Source: Membranipora membranacea (taxonomy: Eukaryota; Bryozoa; Gymnolaemata; Cheilostomatida; Membraniporidae). From it: a stretch of DNA of 64,000 nucleotides. The notes below the pieces were generated by a model. That model made no database searches, was not told where the DNA came from, and worked only from the letters and a program-made list of their open reading frames with translations. Shown in pieces: positions 40,604 to 54,137 of the stretch. Every line of letters begins with the position of its first letter. Within the stretch, counting starts at the first letter, position 1. The translations under genes and the position numbers were made by a program. Location of the stretch: contig OU612071.1 in NCBI GenBank assembly GCA_914767715.1, positions 682,001-746,000 of the forward strand, written 5' to 3'.

Positions 40604-43600
40604 AGGGATCGTTGCGTCACAATTGTGCTATTCCATAAAACCACTAGAAGAGGCAGCAATAATTTAGAAATACACTTCTCGTTACTTATGAGAAACAAAA
40701 AATTTTGAAATTGAGTTGTAATTAAAAATTTAATTAGTCGGTTATTCAACAAAAAATATGGCAAGTCTGATACTTTTCCAGGCAGGTCTGAACTGGATTC
40801 CCCAAAGCTATAGTTGTTGTTGTTACATTGCCATGGTAACACCTGAATGATTCGGCTTCAATGCAAACATTGTTATGCGACACAATGTTTGCTGCAGACC
40901 ACAAATGTTTATAGGGAACTCTGATCATACCAAAAGGCTAATATGACATACACCAGTGTTATAGTTTATATTACCCACAGATTGTTTCTATCAACAATTA
41001 TTCAACATACATCCTTCACTGATGATAAAAAAATGAATAGTGTGTCTTGTTCATAGCTTGAAAGCTATTGCAACCATCCTAGGCAAGTGTTTGTATAACT
41101 ATAATAGACTTATTTTCATAATAATGATACATTTAGATAAAGAAACAACTGCTTCTCAAACAGTGAGTTCGATGATTTGAATACCATACAGTTACAAAAC
41201 TACGATCTGACTCAGATCTGACTCAGATCTTGGTTAAACACAAACAATTACTTAGCTGGTTCGATGACTCAATGACCCACGCTGCTCTTATTTTACCAAC
41301 ATTTAATGCTAGGGCTTGTGAAAAGAGTTGTTATCCATACTGGGTCACTGATAAATAATGAAATGAGGTGAAATAAGGTGAAATGGAACGTGATTAACCT
41401 AATCCAACGATTATAAAATTATTCTGTCAGGCAAGATTGCATTGTGGTCAAATAAAATAAGCCCCCAACAACAGCCTGTTTATTTATTTTAGCACTATGG
41501 TGTGAAATTGTTTGGAATACAGATATATTTGTATAACATGCTAGTTCATAGATTGCAAAGATGCCAAGGAAGTTCTTATTCATAAGCTGATTATGGCTAG
41601 GAGGTTCACCATCGCTGATTCAAGGTTAAGTGATGGTGAGGGCGATGATTATGCTCTGGGGCGGCTATAGAGGCTTCCATCAAATAATGATCGGTGACTC
41701 AAAGGCAATATTTCTCCTTGATGGAGTGGCGAACAGCCAGCGCAACCTGGAGAGTTAGCTGCTGCGCAGTCGAGGCAAGACCGAGATTGTTTGAGCAGTA
41801 CACTACAGCTGTATACTGGTGTCTCTGTAATGGTTGCTGAGTGCCAGGGATGTTTGCCAAAAATCCTTCAAAGTAAGCTGCTGCCAGGAGTCTGAAGAAA
41901 TAAAGGCAATGTGTGCTGAGAACGGCTGTGATGCTAAACACACCATTGCATGATAGATGATAAACGATTCAAACACCTAAAAAAATTGTTGTTATGAGTG
42001 CAAGTTAATCAGAGACTGGGTTGTTTGTTGGTCAGTTGTTTTACGCATTTTGAGCATTCTGATAACGAACCCAAACAATCTCATATCATTGAGTGGAAAA
42101 AAACAATATTTCTAAATTCTTGGAAAACGTTCAATCACGCAGTAGCTGCAGACTCTCAATATATCAAACAGCTTCGATATTGGGATGATAGCATCAGCCT
42201 CATCTGTTGGGTGGCCTAGTTTGCTAAAATAGAGTTGAGTAAAGTAATTCACATTTTGACAATGATTACTTAACATCGTCTGGTACTATTCTGCAATGCT
42301 GCTACAGTTTACTTAAAAAATTTAGGTTGTAATATTTTCTAGTTTGCCAAATCCATGAAAAAATACTCACTATTTTGCGAAATCTGGAAATCTGGAAGCT
42401 GAGATGCTGACCCAGATTGTATATCCTGGTCTTGCATCTCTTCTGGAAACCACTCATCATCGGCAAGAATACCAGAGACTGTATCACCTGTGTCAGATTC
42501 TGGTTCAGAACATCCATCCTCTATAATAATTAATTCCTATCATAATATCAAAAGATACATTACAGTTTCAAAGACCTGTAATTTTCCATAGTTGCTTTCA
42601 ATTCATCATGACCTTCTTTCCGGTGGTTGTGCAATAATGTTGCTGCATAGAAATGAATTATAAATACACACCCAGTGCACCCTATAGAGACTAAAACAAA
42701 CAAACAAAACGGCATCATTTTCTTATGGCAGATAAAATTTACTATTACAGATAATTGTGTCAAAGATACTAATTGATATGTTAGCTCAAGATGAAGACCA
42801 CATGTCAAAACATGACAAGCGAAATTTTGATTCACGCTACCAAATTTTCTTTACAAATCGATCGGAGCAGAGTACAATCATGGGTAGCACATAAATTATA
42901 ATTCGTACCTGTAAAAGATGCCTGCGCATTGGAACTTGAATATGGAGAGAGAATATCTCTTACAATCCGTCTTGAGGCCCTAGTACTACCGCTGCCTTCC
43001 TCAGGTACTGCTGGCACAGGGTTTCGAAGGGTTTACCAGCCCGGGGAATAGCATCTTTTTTTTTAACTTCAATCTATCAAAAATGAACCAGAATTCAGAA
43101 AATGTGATAATAGCAATCATAATAATATAGTCTTGTCTGTTCGAAAGCGCACAATACACAGGCATACCTGATGCCATTTCATATAATGTGATCAAAGTGA
43201 CTGTTTTTTGCATGATAATGCAACACTAGTAGAAATCAGCGCTTTTGTGCTCAAAACACAGCATTAATAGATTGTATTTTAGACGAAAATATGGAAAATA
43301 ATATACAAGTATTATAAATTGTGATTAACACTTACGGAAGTGGCTTTTATCCAAAGAGTTGAGAGTTTACATAGGCGTCCTTGCTGTCACGACCCGCTGC
43401 AATGCATCTGTTTGGCATACCTACACAAAAAAACACAGTGATGGATGAAAAATAAATGGAAGACCAACATCTTGAGTCAAGGATGTTGTTTGCTTTACCG
43501 TCATTTGTTGTTCCACCCATCAAAAACTATAAATAGCTACTTTTACTGGTCAAGTTTGCATTTTTACTGGATTGATTTCAGAGCAGCACCGATTGTATCA

Positions 43601-44453
43601 TAAACACAATACCAATGTGTCATACTTCTCGACAAAAATAATTCTATCTACCATATCAAATAATATTTTCAATACTTACTTAGTGTATAGGTTGGCTGCT
43701 GCTCTGTCGATGTGTTTATCCTAATGCAGAATAAGAGTATAAACAGGTCCGGAAGGAAGCCTATTATCATGCGTATAATATCCTTCTATGTATGCTGACA
43801 GCTTTTGACATCTTACCTGCTTGGCTCGAACAAGGCTTTTCAAATATATCATCAATTATCGGATTGAAAGTAGTGCATCATATCACGCTGGTTGACTATT
43901 TGTTGTTGACCTAGCCTTTGAAAAATCACTTGGGAAATTTGCCGGCTCATCGATAGATATAGTGTCGTATTTACTATCTAATACCTTTCATTACCTAAAC
44001 AGACTATAAAACTGGGTATCAATAGACAAACACAAAATACTAACATGTCATTGGCTAATCCAAAGACCATGCTGTGAAAGCAACCGAATTACCTAGTATA
44101 TTCATGAGCAATACCAAAACAATGTTCCATTGGGTCACTCAAAAAATGAAGTTTAGCAAAATTTTTTACTTCTAGATGATAGACAATGTTTCAATTAGTG
44201 GACACAGAAGATCATTTGGAGAAATCCCATTTAGTTTGCGAGATATGACAATTTGTACGAATTCAATAACATCACTATAATGCATGAATAGCCTTTGTTA
44301 TTACTGCCTTGAGTCATGAGCAATAATATAAGGACCCTCCTACGTCACAGGGTCATTAACCAGACACATCACTTGGGTTAAATAGAAAGCCATTGGCAAT
44401 AACTATCTACTGCCCAATCCTTGGTACAGGGAATTTCTGACGCAACGATCCCT
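40604..44453 (-). mobile_element. Kolobok-like TTAA DNA transposon, 3.85 kb
   Basis: 16-base inverted ends AGGGATCGTTGCGTCA (40604-40619) and its complement (44438-44453) are each flanked by TTAA (40600-40603, 44454-44457). TTAA duplication, AGGG-type ends and a THAP domain gene together are the marks of the Kolobok superfamily; piggyBac shares TTAA but not these features. The inside holds only fragments. Other possible exon pieces on the - strand are 43020-42910 (EEGSGSTRASRRIV), 42698-42587 and 42530-42371 (acidic, DDEWFPEEMQDQDIQ). Confidence 0.7.
42371..43418 (-). pseudogene. THAP-domain transposase remnant
   Basis: ATG at 43418 opens MPNRCIAAGRDSKDA, the typical start of a THAP zinc-finger domain except that the second Cys is Arg. 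After a shift the frame reads LSTLWIKATS (a THAP Trp) up to a GTAAGT donor. Near 43060 come FDRLKLKK and DAIPRA, the end of the THAP domain, separated by an A-run that puts the frame off. Acidic exons follow. Loss of a zinc ligand and frameshifts mean it is not functional. Confidence 0.5.
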
Positions 44454-44497
44454 TTAAATAGCACGACATGACGTAATTAGTTTGTGCTGTGAGCCAT

Positions 44498-46631
44498 AGT
44501 TTACTATATACCATTCAATGAAATATTGTGAAAAATCAAGGGACGTTGGGCATGATATCAGCCCCTGTCCAGCCCCTTATTATTCAAACACAAAGAAAAT
44601 TGGTGAGTGTATGTAAAAGACCTTTCCGCACGAGATGCTATTCATAATTCGTCTCCAGATCCAAAACTTTTTATGAAAAGAGATAATCATTAGACAATAG
44701 ACATTGAAATAAATACAGCCATTTACCCTCAGCACTTCCATCACTACTATAAAAATGCAAAGAATACCTATAACACAAGATCACAAATGTTTTGTTGGAT
44801 GAGCCAGATCTAAGCACCAGCACCACTCCATCATCATTTTTTTCTTTAAAATTCTTCGTAGTTGTGACTAAACACAACCAGTCTGCTCAAATTGGATCGC
44901 TAATTTCATTGTCGCTTCACAAGAAAGAATATATCTGTGCGGTTAAATGAGTATGCAAACTACAGTTAGCTGTTGTTCTGGAGTACGTAATGATGAAGCT
45001 AGAGTATGTGACAATAACTTAAAATTATTATACTTTAGTTCTGCAGTCAAAATCTAATGGCATTTACAGTGGCCAAACTTAATTTTGCCGATGCCGGTGA
45101 GGTTCTTTGAGTTTATCAATGTGATATCAGCTTCAACAGTGAATGTCAATTCGAGTGATATTTGAAATGTATAATTCCTGTAATGATCATTATTATTATT
45201 CTTATTGTTACATTCTCATTATTCTTATTGCCATAAAAACTATTTCAGTTTCGATCTAGGTGGAGCCCTACAGACATCTCCATATTTCACAAGATAGTGC
45301 AGCGCACTCAACAATGATTACTGTATAATTGACAATGTCTCCTTACAGAGGGATTTTTGGCATTGCCAAAGGGATTGTTGCTGCTCATTAATTCAAAAAC
45401 TTCTCTGGCTGGCTAAATAAAGGGTTCAGGAACGTTATTTTGTGGCTCAGACGGGGTTCCATACTATTAGCCTTCATTCATACTAAACCTCAGCTCATAC
45501 CATCAAACATTTATTGCAGGCTGCGGAGGTTTGTGCTTGTGAGCAGCTGTGATGCATATGAGCGCGCAACTCTCGGCTCAGTCTAACAAAAATGCTGGTG
45601 ATCATTTGGCCAGCGCTTGTTTTCCAGTCTTGGAAATTATTAGAGTCACTGCTTCCATCCTTTTTCCTCTGTAGCTTTATCATTAAATGTAGTTCCATTA
45701 TCTCAGATGATGAAGTGTTCTGTTGTAATAACTAGTGTTGTATTGAGCCAGCAAAAATGAAAATGAGCCGAGCCACTGAAATTTCCCTAAAGTCGGGTAC
45801 GAGTCAGGTCAAGTCGAAAAGAGCGCCGTGAAATGGATTTACATTACGACTTCATAAGTCGATGTCCTACTCCTACACTGTCTTCAGATATCACAATTTA
45901 AAAGAATGATGGATATTCATCCACTAATCACAGGAACCCGATTCCCGACACGTTGACTCGACCCTGAATACAACACTAGTAATAACTACTTTTTCACACT
46001 GCCATTTCTGTGAATAGGTCAAGGAAGCAATTGACATTCAATGTTGACGCCGATATCACTTTGATAAACTCAAAGAACCTTACCGGCATCGGCAAAATTA
46101 AGTTTGGCCACGGTAAAGGGCATTAGATTTTGACTACAGTCCTGAAGTATAATAATTTTAAGTTATTTTCACATACTCTAGCTTCATACTCAATTTAAAG
46201 CACAGATTTATTCTTCCTTGTGAAGCGACAATAAAATTTGCAATCGATTTTGAGCTGGTTTTGTTCAGTCACAACTAGGAATAATTTTGAAGAAAAAAGT
46301 TGATGGTGGTGGTGATTAGATCTGGCCCATCAAACAAGATTATTGTGATATTGTGTTATAGGTGTTCTTTACATTTTTATAATGGTGATGGAAGTGCTGA
46401 GGGTAAATGGCTGTATTTATTTCAATGTTTATTGGCCAATGATGGTATCTTATCATAAAAAGTTCCGGTTCTGGGGACAAATTATTAATACCATCTCGTG
46501 CGGAAAGGTCTTTTACATACACTCACCAATTTTCTTTGGGTTTGAATAATAAGGGGCTGGACAGGGGCTGATATCATGCCCAGCGTCCCTTGATTTTTCA
46601 CATTATTTCATTGGATGGTATATAGTAAACT
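44498..46631. mobile_element. Foldback element with arms of about 0.6 kb
   Basis: 44498-45152 and 46029-46631 are inverted copies of each other with point changes and small indels. They start AGTTTACTATATACCA and run through ATCAAGGGACG and the AAACTTAATTTTGCCGATGC block. The spacer of about 0.9 kb has no ORF of note. No target duplication could be fixed. The left end lies 41 bases from the Kolobok-like element and the right end 65 bases from the TTTGGGG array. Confidence 0.85.
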
Positions 46632-46695
46632 TAAGCTGCGTTTACATTGTCAACTAATCTGCATAATTGAACAACACCGACATACCATAACTGTC

Positions 46696-48225
46696 GGGGT
46701 TTGGGGTTTGGGGTTTGGGGTTTGGGGTTTGGGGTTTGGGGTTTGGGGTTTGGGGTTTGGGGTTTGGGGTTTGGGGTTTGGGGTTTGGGGTTTGGGGTTT
46801 GGGGTTTGGGGTTTGGGGTTTGGGGTTTGGGGTTTGGGGTTTGGGGTTTGGGGTTTGGGGTTTGGGGTTTGGGGTTTGGGGTTTGGGGTTTGGGGTTTGG
46901 GGTTTGGGGTTTGGGGTTTGGGGTTTGGGGTTTGGGGTTTGGGGTTTGGGGTTTGGGGTTTGGGGTTTGGGGTTTGGGGTTTGGGGTTTGGGGTTTGGGG
47001 TTTGGGGTTTGGGGTTTGGGGTTTGGGGTTTGGGGTTTGGGGTTTGGGGTTTGGGGTTTGGGGTTTGGGGTTTGGGGTTTGGGGTTTGGGGTTTGGGGTT
47101 TGGGGTTTGGGGTTTGGGGTTTGGGGTTTGGGGTTTGGGGTTTGGGGTTTGGGGTTTGGGGTTTGGGGTTTGGGGTTTGGGGTTTGGGGTTTGGGGTTTG
47201 GGGTTTGGGGTTTGGGGTTTGGGGTTTGGGGTTTGGGGTTTGGGGTTTGGGGTTTGGGGTTTGGGGTTTGGGGTTTGGGGTTTGGGGTTTGGGGTTTGGG
47301 GTTTGGGGTTTGGGGTTTGGGGTTTGGGGTTTGGGGTTTGGGGTTTGGGGTTTGGGGTTTGGGGTTTGGGGTTTGGGGTTTGGGGTTTGGGGTTTGGGGT
47401 TTGGGGTTTGGGGTTTGGGGTTTGGGGTTTGGGGTTTGGGGTTTGGGGTTTGGGGTTTGGGGTTTGGGGTTTGGGGTTTGGGGTTTGGGGTTTGGGGTTT
47501 GGGGTTTGGGGTTTGGGGTTTGGGGTTTGGGGTTTTGGGGTTTGGGGTTTGGGGTTTGGGGTTTGGGGTTTGGGGTTTGGGGTTTGGGGTTTGGGGTTTG
47601 GGGGTTTGGGGTTTGGGGTTTGGGGTTTGGGGTTTGGGGTTTGGGGTTTGGGGTTTGGGGTTTGGGGTTTGGGGTTTGGGGTTTGGGGTTTGGGGTTTGG
47701 GGTTTGGGTTTGGGGTTTGGGGGTTTGGGGTTTGGGGTTTGGGGTTTGGGGTTTGGGGTTTGGGGTTTGGGGTTTGGGGTTTGGGGTTTGGGGGTTTGGG
47801 GTTTGGGGTTTGGGGTTTGGGGTTTGGGGTTTGGGGTTTGGGGTTTGGGGTTTGGGGTTTGGGGTTTGGGGTTTGGGGTTTGGGGTTTGGGGTTTGGGGT
47901 TTGGGGTTTGGGGTTTGGGGTTTGGGGTTTGGGGTTTGGGGTTTGGGGTTTGGGGTTTGGGGTTTGGGGTTTGGTGGGTTTGGGGTTTGGGGTTTGGGGG
48001 TTTGGGGTTTGGGGTTTGGGGTTTGGGGTTTGGGGTTTGGGGTTTGGGGTTTGGGGTTTGGGGTTTGGGGTTTGGGGTTTGGGGTTTGGGGTTTGGGGTT
48101 TGGGGTTTGGGGTTTGGGGTTTGGGGTTTGGGGTTTGGGGTTTGGGGTTTGGGGTTTGGGGTTTGGGGTTTGGGGGTTTGGGGTTTGGGGGTTTGGGGTT
48201 TGGGGTTTGGGGTTTGGGGTTTGGG
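46696..48225. repeat. (TTTGGGG)n array, 1.53 kb
   Basis: More than 200 heptamers, homogeneous at first; from about 47530 units with 3 to 5 G or an extra T appear. It ends directly in the assembly gap, so its true length is unknown. The open frames (GVWGLGF, PKPQTPN) are artefacts. The G-strand can form G-quadruplexes. Confidence 0.98.
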
Positions 48226-48725
48226 NNNNNNNNNNNNNNNNNNNNNNNNNNNNNNNNNNNNNNNNNNNNNNNNNNNNNNNNNNNNNNNNNNNNNNNNNNN
48301 NNNNNNNNNNNNNNNNNNNNNNNNNNNNNNNNNNNNNNNNNNNNNNNNNNNNNNNNNNNNNNNNNNNNNNNNNNNNNNNNNNNNNNNNNNNNNNNNNNNN
48401 NNNNNNNNNNNNNNNNNNNNNNNNNNNNNNNNNNNNNNNNNNNNNNNNNNNNNNNNNNNNNNNNNNNNNNNNNNNNNNNNNNNNNNNNNNNNNNNNNNNN
48501 NNNNNNNNNNNNNNNNNNNNNNNNNNNNNNNNNNNNNNNNNNNNNNNNNNNNNNNNNNNNNNNNNNNNNNNNNNNNNNNNNNNNNNNNNNNNNNNNNNNN
48601 NNNNNNNNNNNNNNNNNNNNNNNNNNNNNNNNNNNNNNNNNNNNNNNNNNNNNNNNNNNNNNNNNNNNNNNNNNNNNNNNNNNNNNNNNNNNNNNNNNNN
48701 NNNNNNNNNNNNNNNNNNNNNNNNN
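48226..48725. other. Assembly gap, 500 N
   Basis: Exactly 500 N. The round number suggests a scaffolding gap of unknown real size placed where the heptamer array could not be assembled. Confidence 0.99.
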
Positions 48726-50574
48726 TGTAAAGGCTTATACTATGACTATACAATAGCAATAATGAAAGTAATTTATTTAGCAGGCAGGGTTAATTACACA
48801 ATAATGGTTGCTGGTTGGGTAATGATATATAGGTCAGTTTCTGACAATTCTAGAATTGTACAGAATTGTCAGACAATTCTTGGGTATGAAACGCAGTGCA
48901 GATAACCCTAGCAACACTTTGCGCGTATAAACTGTTTGATATTTTCCATTTATTTTCTGTACCAGGTCGACAGTGAGAACAAGATGGAGTGTGTTTTAAC
49001 TTTACATAACTTTTTGACATAATAATACTCTACAAATTTCTCAAAGGGCTTGAAATGCTGATGTGGCTAGGTTGCAGAGTTAGGCCTCTACGCACTATAA
49101 TATATGGAGTCCAGCCAACTTTCCATTTATAATGTAAGGTGAAATGAAACATGCCATTACAATCAGAATGCGTAGATCTATGAATAACCAAACTTTAAGC
49201 TACAAATCACTTTCATCATTCCTTGTGTTGTTTACAAATCACCATCATGATCATTTATTTTAAAAATTTGCATTTCACCATCAACCGTAAATAACTCTTG
49301 GTTAGAACACATTTAGCTTTCATTCCTGAGTAAGCATGCAAACATGAGCAATATGTAACCCTTGTTGGCATGGCAAGTTCACAGGTTTGCAAAAAATTGT
49401 ATGATGCAATTATCACAAACCAAAATACTGTGGCTGTTGTTTGAATTCAGAATTGCCTTCTTATAAGCATAACACAGATAACTCCAGAAATATACATACA
49501 GTAAGCAGACCAGAAATGCGTAAACAATTAGCATGTTCATGTTTATTGCAGCTCATTATATGGACTATTTATTCAGGTTGATTTTGTCTGTAATACTTAA
49601 TATATGCCACATTGAAGCTCATTTTATCAAGATGAAAATATAGAAATAGAAATATAAAATATAGTGTCAATGACGTGACTAATTAGCTGCATCGCCAGGT
49701 CATATTGTAGAACAGTCTTTCATAATAGGAACTGGGCAGGTGAACATTTGTACAAGAAACTCCTACACTATAGTCCACTTGCAGCAAGACAATCTTCAAC
49801 AGATTGGCACCCAGCAATCGCTGTACAACCCTATGAGAGTAGAAGATACTGCGGTATCACATATTGCAGATTGGCTTACCGAGGATCTACATCCATCAAT
49901 CTGGATATAACCCTATGTGATTGGAAGATACTAAGGTATCACATATAGCTGATAAGCTGATAGCTAGTCAGATCCCCATAACTGTTGCAATGTGTCATTC
50001 ATAGCAATTTGGCTCATAGTCTGTCAGGACTGAGTGTTCTCTATCCAACCTCAGGAGTGGAAGATATTAAGTATCCAGTAGAGCATATATCAGATTTGGA
50101 TGACCAATCACTAAATACAGCCTAAATAGTGGATGATAATGCACTGTCATATTATAACAGATTTGCAGATTAATTTCCCCAGTCTTCGTACAACATGAGA
50201 GGTAACATATATTTTGATATCGGATATATAAAAGATCAGCCCATTCTTCATTACCCAGAGTTATCACTCACAAACAGGTGGAGTTACCGTCACGTCTCCT
50301 TGATCTCATGCAAGATGTAAAATGGAATTGCTGCGCACATATGATGTCAACGTAATTTACTTTGGTTGAATCCTGGTTTTATAAAGTGTTTCCATCTCTT
50401 CTCACTGTGAAAGAGGAACAAAGAAGTCCCGGGCCTGTAAACAGAGTTTGATATTACATATTAAAATAGTGCTTATTATATTCATTTATTATATTATAAC
50501 ATTTTGTTGTCTCGATGTGAAATTGTAATGAAACATTGTTATGTTTGTTCTTCTTTAATTGAAAGTACAACACC
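48726..50574. other. Intergenic DNA, no supported gene
   Basis: No recognisable exon. 49830-49950 holds two degenerate copies of a segment of about 80 bases (CCCTATG, AAGATACT, GGTATCACATAT), with a weaker third near 50040. Confidence 0.5.
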
Positions 50575-51856
50575 TTGGGCTAGGTTTTATATTATGGGCC
50601 AAGTTTAACTATTTGGGGCCAAGTTTCATTTCATGGGGCCAAGTCTTATATTTGGGGCCAAGATTTCATAATTGAGACCAAGTTTCATTCCGTGGAGCCA
50701 AGTTTTATATGAGGGGCCAAGTTTTACTAATTGGGGCCAAATTTCAGTACATGGGGCCAAGTTTTATATTTGGGGCCTAGTTTTACTAATTGGGCCAAGT
50801 TTCATATTTGGGGCCAAGTTTTACTAACCGGGGCCAAGCTTTACTAATTGGGGCCAGGTTTCATTCCATGGGACCAAGTTTTATATGAGGGGCCAAGTTT
50901 TACTAATTGGGTCCAAGTTTCAGTACATGGGGCCAAGTTTTATATTTGGGGCCTAGTTTTACTAATTGGGGCCAAGTCTCAGTACTTGGGGCCGAGTTTT
51001 ATATTTGGGGCCAAGTTTCATTACATGGGGCCAAGTTTTACTAATTGAGGCCAAGTTTCAGTACTGAGGGCCAATTTTTACTACTTGGGGCCAAGTTTCA
51101 GTATATGGGGCCAAGTTTTACTACTTGGGGCCGAGTTTTATATTTGGGGCCAAGTTTTACTACTTGGGGCCAAGTTCCATTGCACGGGGCCAATTTTTAC
51201 TAATTGAGGCCAAGTTTCAGTACTGAGGGCCAAGTTTTACTACTTTGGGCCAAGTTCCATTACACGGGGCCAATTTTTACTAATTGAGGCCAAGTTTCAG
51301 TACTGAGGGCCAAGTTTTACTACTTGGGGCCAAGTTTCAGTATATGGGGCCAAGTTTCATATTTGGAGCCAAGTTTTACTATTTGGGGCCAAGTTTTATA
51401 TTTGGGGCCAAGTTTTACTACTTGGGGCCAAGTTTCATTGCATGGGGCCAAGTTTTACTAATTGGGGCCAAGTTTCAGTACTGAGGGCCAAGTTTTACTA
51501 CTTGGGGCCATGTTTCAGTATATGGGGCCAAGTTTCATATTTGGGGCCAAGTTTCATATTTGGGCCAAGTTTTACTAATTGGGGCCAAATTTCAGTATAT
51601 GGGGCCAAGTTTCATATTTGGGGCCAAGTTTCATATTTGGGGCCAAGTTTTACTATTTGGGGCCAAGTTCCAGTACTTGGGGCCAGGTTTTACTAATTTG
51701 GGCCAAGTTCCAGTACTTGGGGCCAGGTTTCACTAATTGGGGCCAAGTTTTATATTTGGGGCCAAGTTTTCTTGCATGGGGCCAAGTTTTACTAATTGAG
51801 GCCAAGTTTGGCTCGGGCCAAGTTTGGCTCGGGCCAAGTTTGGCTCGGGCCAAGTT
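50575..51856. repeat. GGGGCCAAGTTT minisatellite, 1.28 kb
   Basis: About 60 units of 19-22 bases with the constant core GGGGCCAAGTTT and variable spacers (TACTAATT, CAGTACTT, TATATTT, CATTTCATG). The final three units shrink to CGGGCCAAGTTTGGCT. The ORFs on it are artefacts. Confidence 0.97.
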
Positions 51857-53113
51857 GTCGCGCTTCCATGCGTTCAGCTCGCGTTTTGCGTTTAAAACTC
51901 AATTAGTGTCAAATAAGCGCACATAAACACTTTATGCGTACAGGTTGGCAAGTATGGATTGAGAGCAAATACTGAGCTCTGATTGGTCAATTTTGTTGGA
52001 TGCAAGCTCCACCTCTCCCACCCTCCATGATTCTAAAAGGCATCATGTATTACTTTGGAGTTGCCCCACCACACATAAATGAAGGCAACTCCAATTTTTA
52101 CATGCTGCTGGAATACAAAGGTATAAATAACGTGAAGTAGCCAGAAACCTGACAGTCACGTAGCGGCAAACAGACTACTATCATATTTCGTACCGAGGAA
52201 TCATATAATACCTTTGTACCAACTACATATTTATATATTATTATTACATATTATGGATCCAGACAAAAACACCAAAAACCAACAACAAAAGTAGACCAAA
52301 CCTAAAAAGCAAAGAAAAAACGAAGAAGGCAAGATTGGGAGTGCGACTCTACTTATGACTGTTTACTGTGCAATATGTATACTCATGAAGACAGCTAGAT
52401 TGCTCATATGAGAATTATATTACTTGTAGAGTCAACCAAAAGGCTGGTGGCTAGTAGACTGGACAATCCACTGATAGCTCTGTACTGATGAGATCTCAGA
52501 CATTTGTAACAGTGATTTGAGGTAAGCCTGCTCTATTGATTGTATTGAGTTTAGTTGTATCAGTTATTCTAAAACCCTTAGTTTCAACAACAATGTAACT
52601 TTGCCACATTCATCTTGGAAAATTCTTCTCAGTCATAAACAAATTCCATCCATAGATTTGTGAAATCCCGCAATATACAGTAAGGACCTAATTGTTTGTA
52701 ACGTAATAAGACTGAATAGTGTAGTAACAGAAGGGGTGCGTTGATATTGAGTCACAATCCAAAATCAAGGTTTGTGTGGATGACTGGATTGTGATTCATA
52801 TAAAACTTCTCTCCCTCCTTTCTGGCACTGAATTATGACAAGAAGACTCCACAGATCAACTCAAAGCAACCATCTGTAGATGAACCTTTGAAGTCTGCAC
52901 TGATATTTACTGTTGAATGCTGCTCATTACCGTAAGGTCGCGTATTGTAACCACGCGGCTTGTTGGTGAACAGGCCTGGATTAATTTGGGAAACAAAACA
53001 CAGATTTTAGCCATGTCACACCAGCAAGCCCACTGTCATTGAACCACAATATCTAGCCGCCCAGGCAATATAATGATCAAGAAATATGCACACTATATGT
53101 TACATGCTAATGC
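51857..53113. other. Unassigned DNA with a TATA-like site and broken ORF start
   Basis: A GTATAAATA motif near 52122 lies about 130 bases before an ATG (52254) that reads MDPDKNTKNQQQK and stops. Lysine-rich reading continues after the stop. A second frame has YDCLLCNMYTHED. It might be a decayed gene start; I cannot support more. Confidence 0.25.
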
Positions 53114-54137
53114 CCCCCACCCATAGAGTTATTATATACTCTAGAGTGGATAATATGTACAAAAATAGCATCAGTTTTTGTCCTACTTAATTATTGCGAA
53201 ATCCATGACGTGACGCAATCTGGTTGCGCATGGCTAGTGCCTGTATCATATAACTTATCATTGAGAATAATATAGGTATCGGGCATGGAAATTTAGATTT
53301 TAAGAGCGCTTATAGCCATTTTTTCGGAAAAGTTTTCATGTGACACTATATGATCACTTGCAGGTATTTTCACTCGCAGCCAGTAGAAATGTTTCTATGT
53401 TTTCCCATTAAAATAAGCCAAAATCTCAACCGCAAACACATCATTGTGATGAAATAGAAACTGAAAAGCTAGCTCGATTTTTTTCACCGCCACTAGCCAT
53501 CCATATTAGCTGTGTCCTGTCTCTCTTACTTACATTATATGTTACACACTCAAGGGGCTTATTTTATTTTTGATTAAATGAAGTACAAGCAGACTGTGTA
53601 AAAGTGATCGGAGGTGTAAAAGTTTGCCACTTGCCTCATTTGCAGTCACAGTGTACATAATTTCAAGATTCAGATTTGGTCTTCAGATATCATTGCTTTA
53701 TTTGGTGTATTATATTAAGTTTTTTGCTTGGTATGTCAAAGCAGATTGGTGCTAAGATCACTGCCAGTTAAATGTGATGATGCTACAAGCCCCCCAGTGC
53801 TCATCAGCTCACTTTCTGACTGCAAGACTTTTATTTTCATATCATCAATCCATTTCTGATGGAGACTAAAAGGTCTTAGAAATTCTAACTCCAGTCGTTT
53901 CAAAGGAGTTACCAATTAACAAGGTTGTTTCTACTTCACTGTTGCTCAAAAGCCTATATAAAATGTGTATCATCCGCTATGCAAACACACCTATATACTT
54001 CAACTTCAAATATTTCTAACATTACTGAACTATCATAAAGTGTAAAAAAAATTATTGTATATTATGATTATGATGCTGAGCTGATGTTTTTATTTACAAA
54101 TAAACAACCATCAGAGAAAGTTGCATCACATCCCCCC

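Noticed and set aside
41699-41941. Minus-strand ORF with RHQYTAVVYCSNN as a host exon
   Set aside because: No domain recognised and it lies inside the Kolobok-like element; more likely an element relic, not supportable alone.
46615-48905. ORFs of GVWGLGF and PKPQTPN repeats across the N-run
   Set aside because: Frames of the TTTGGGG heptamer and of unknown bases; not coding.
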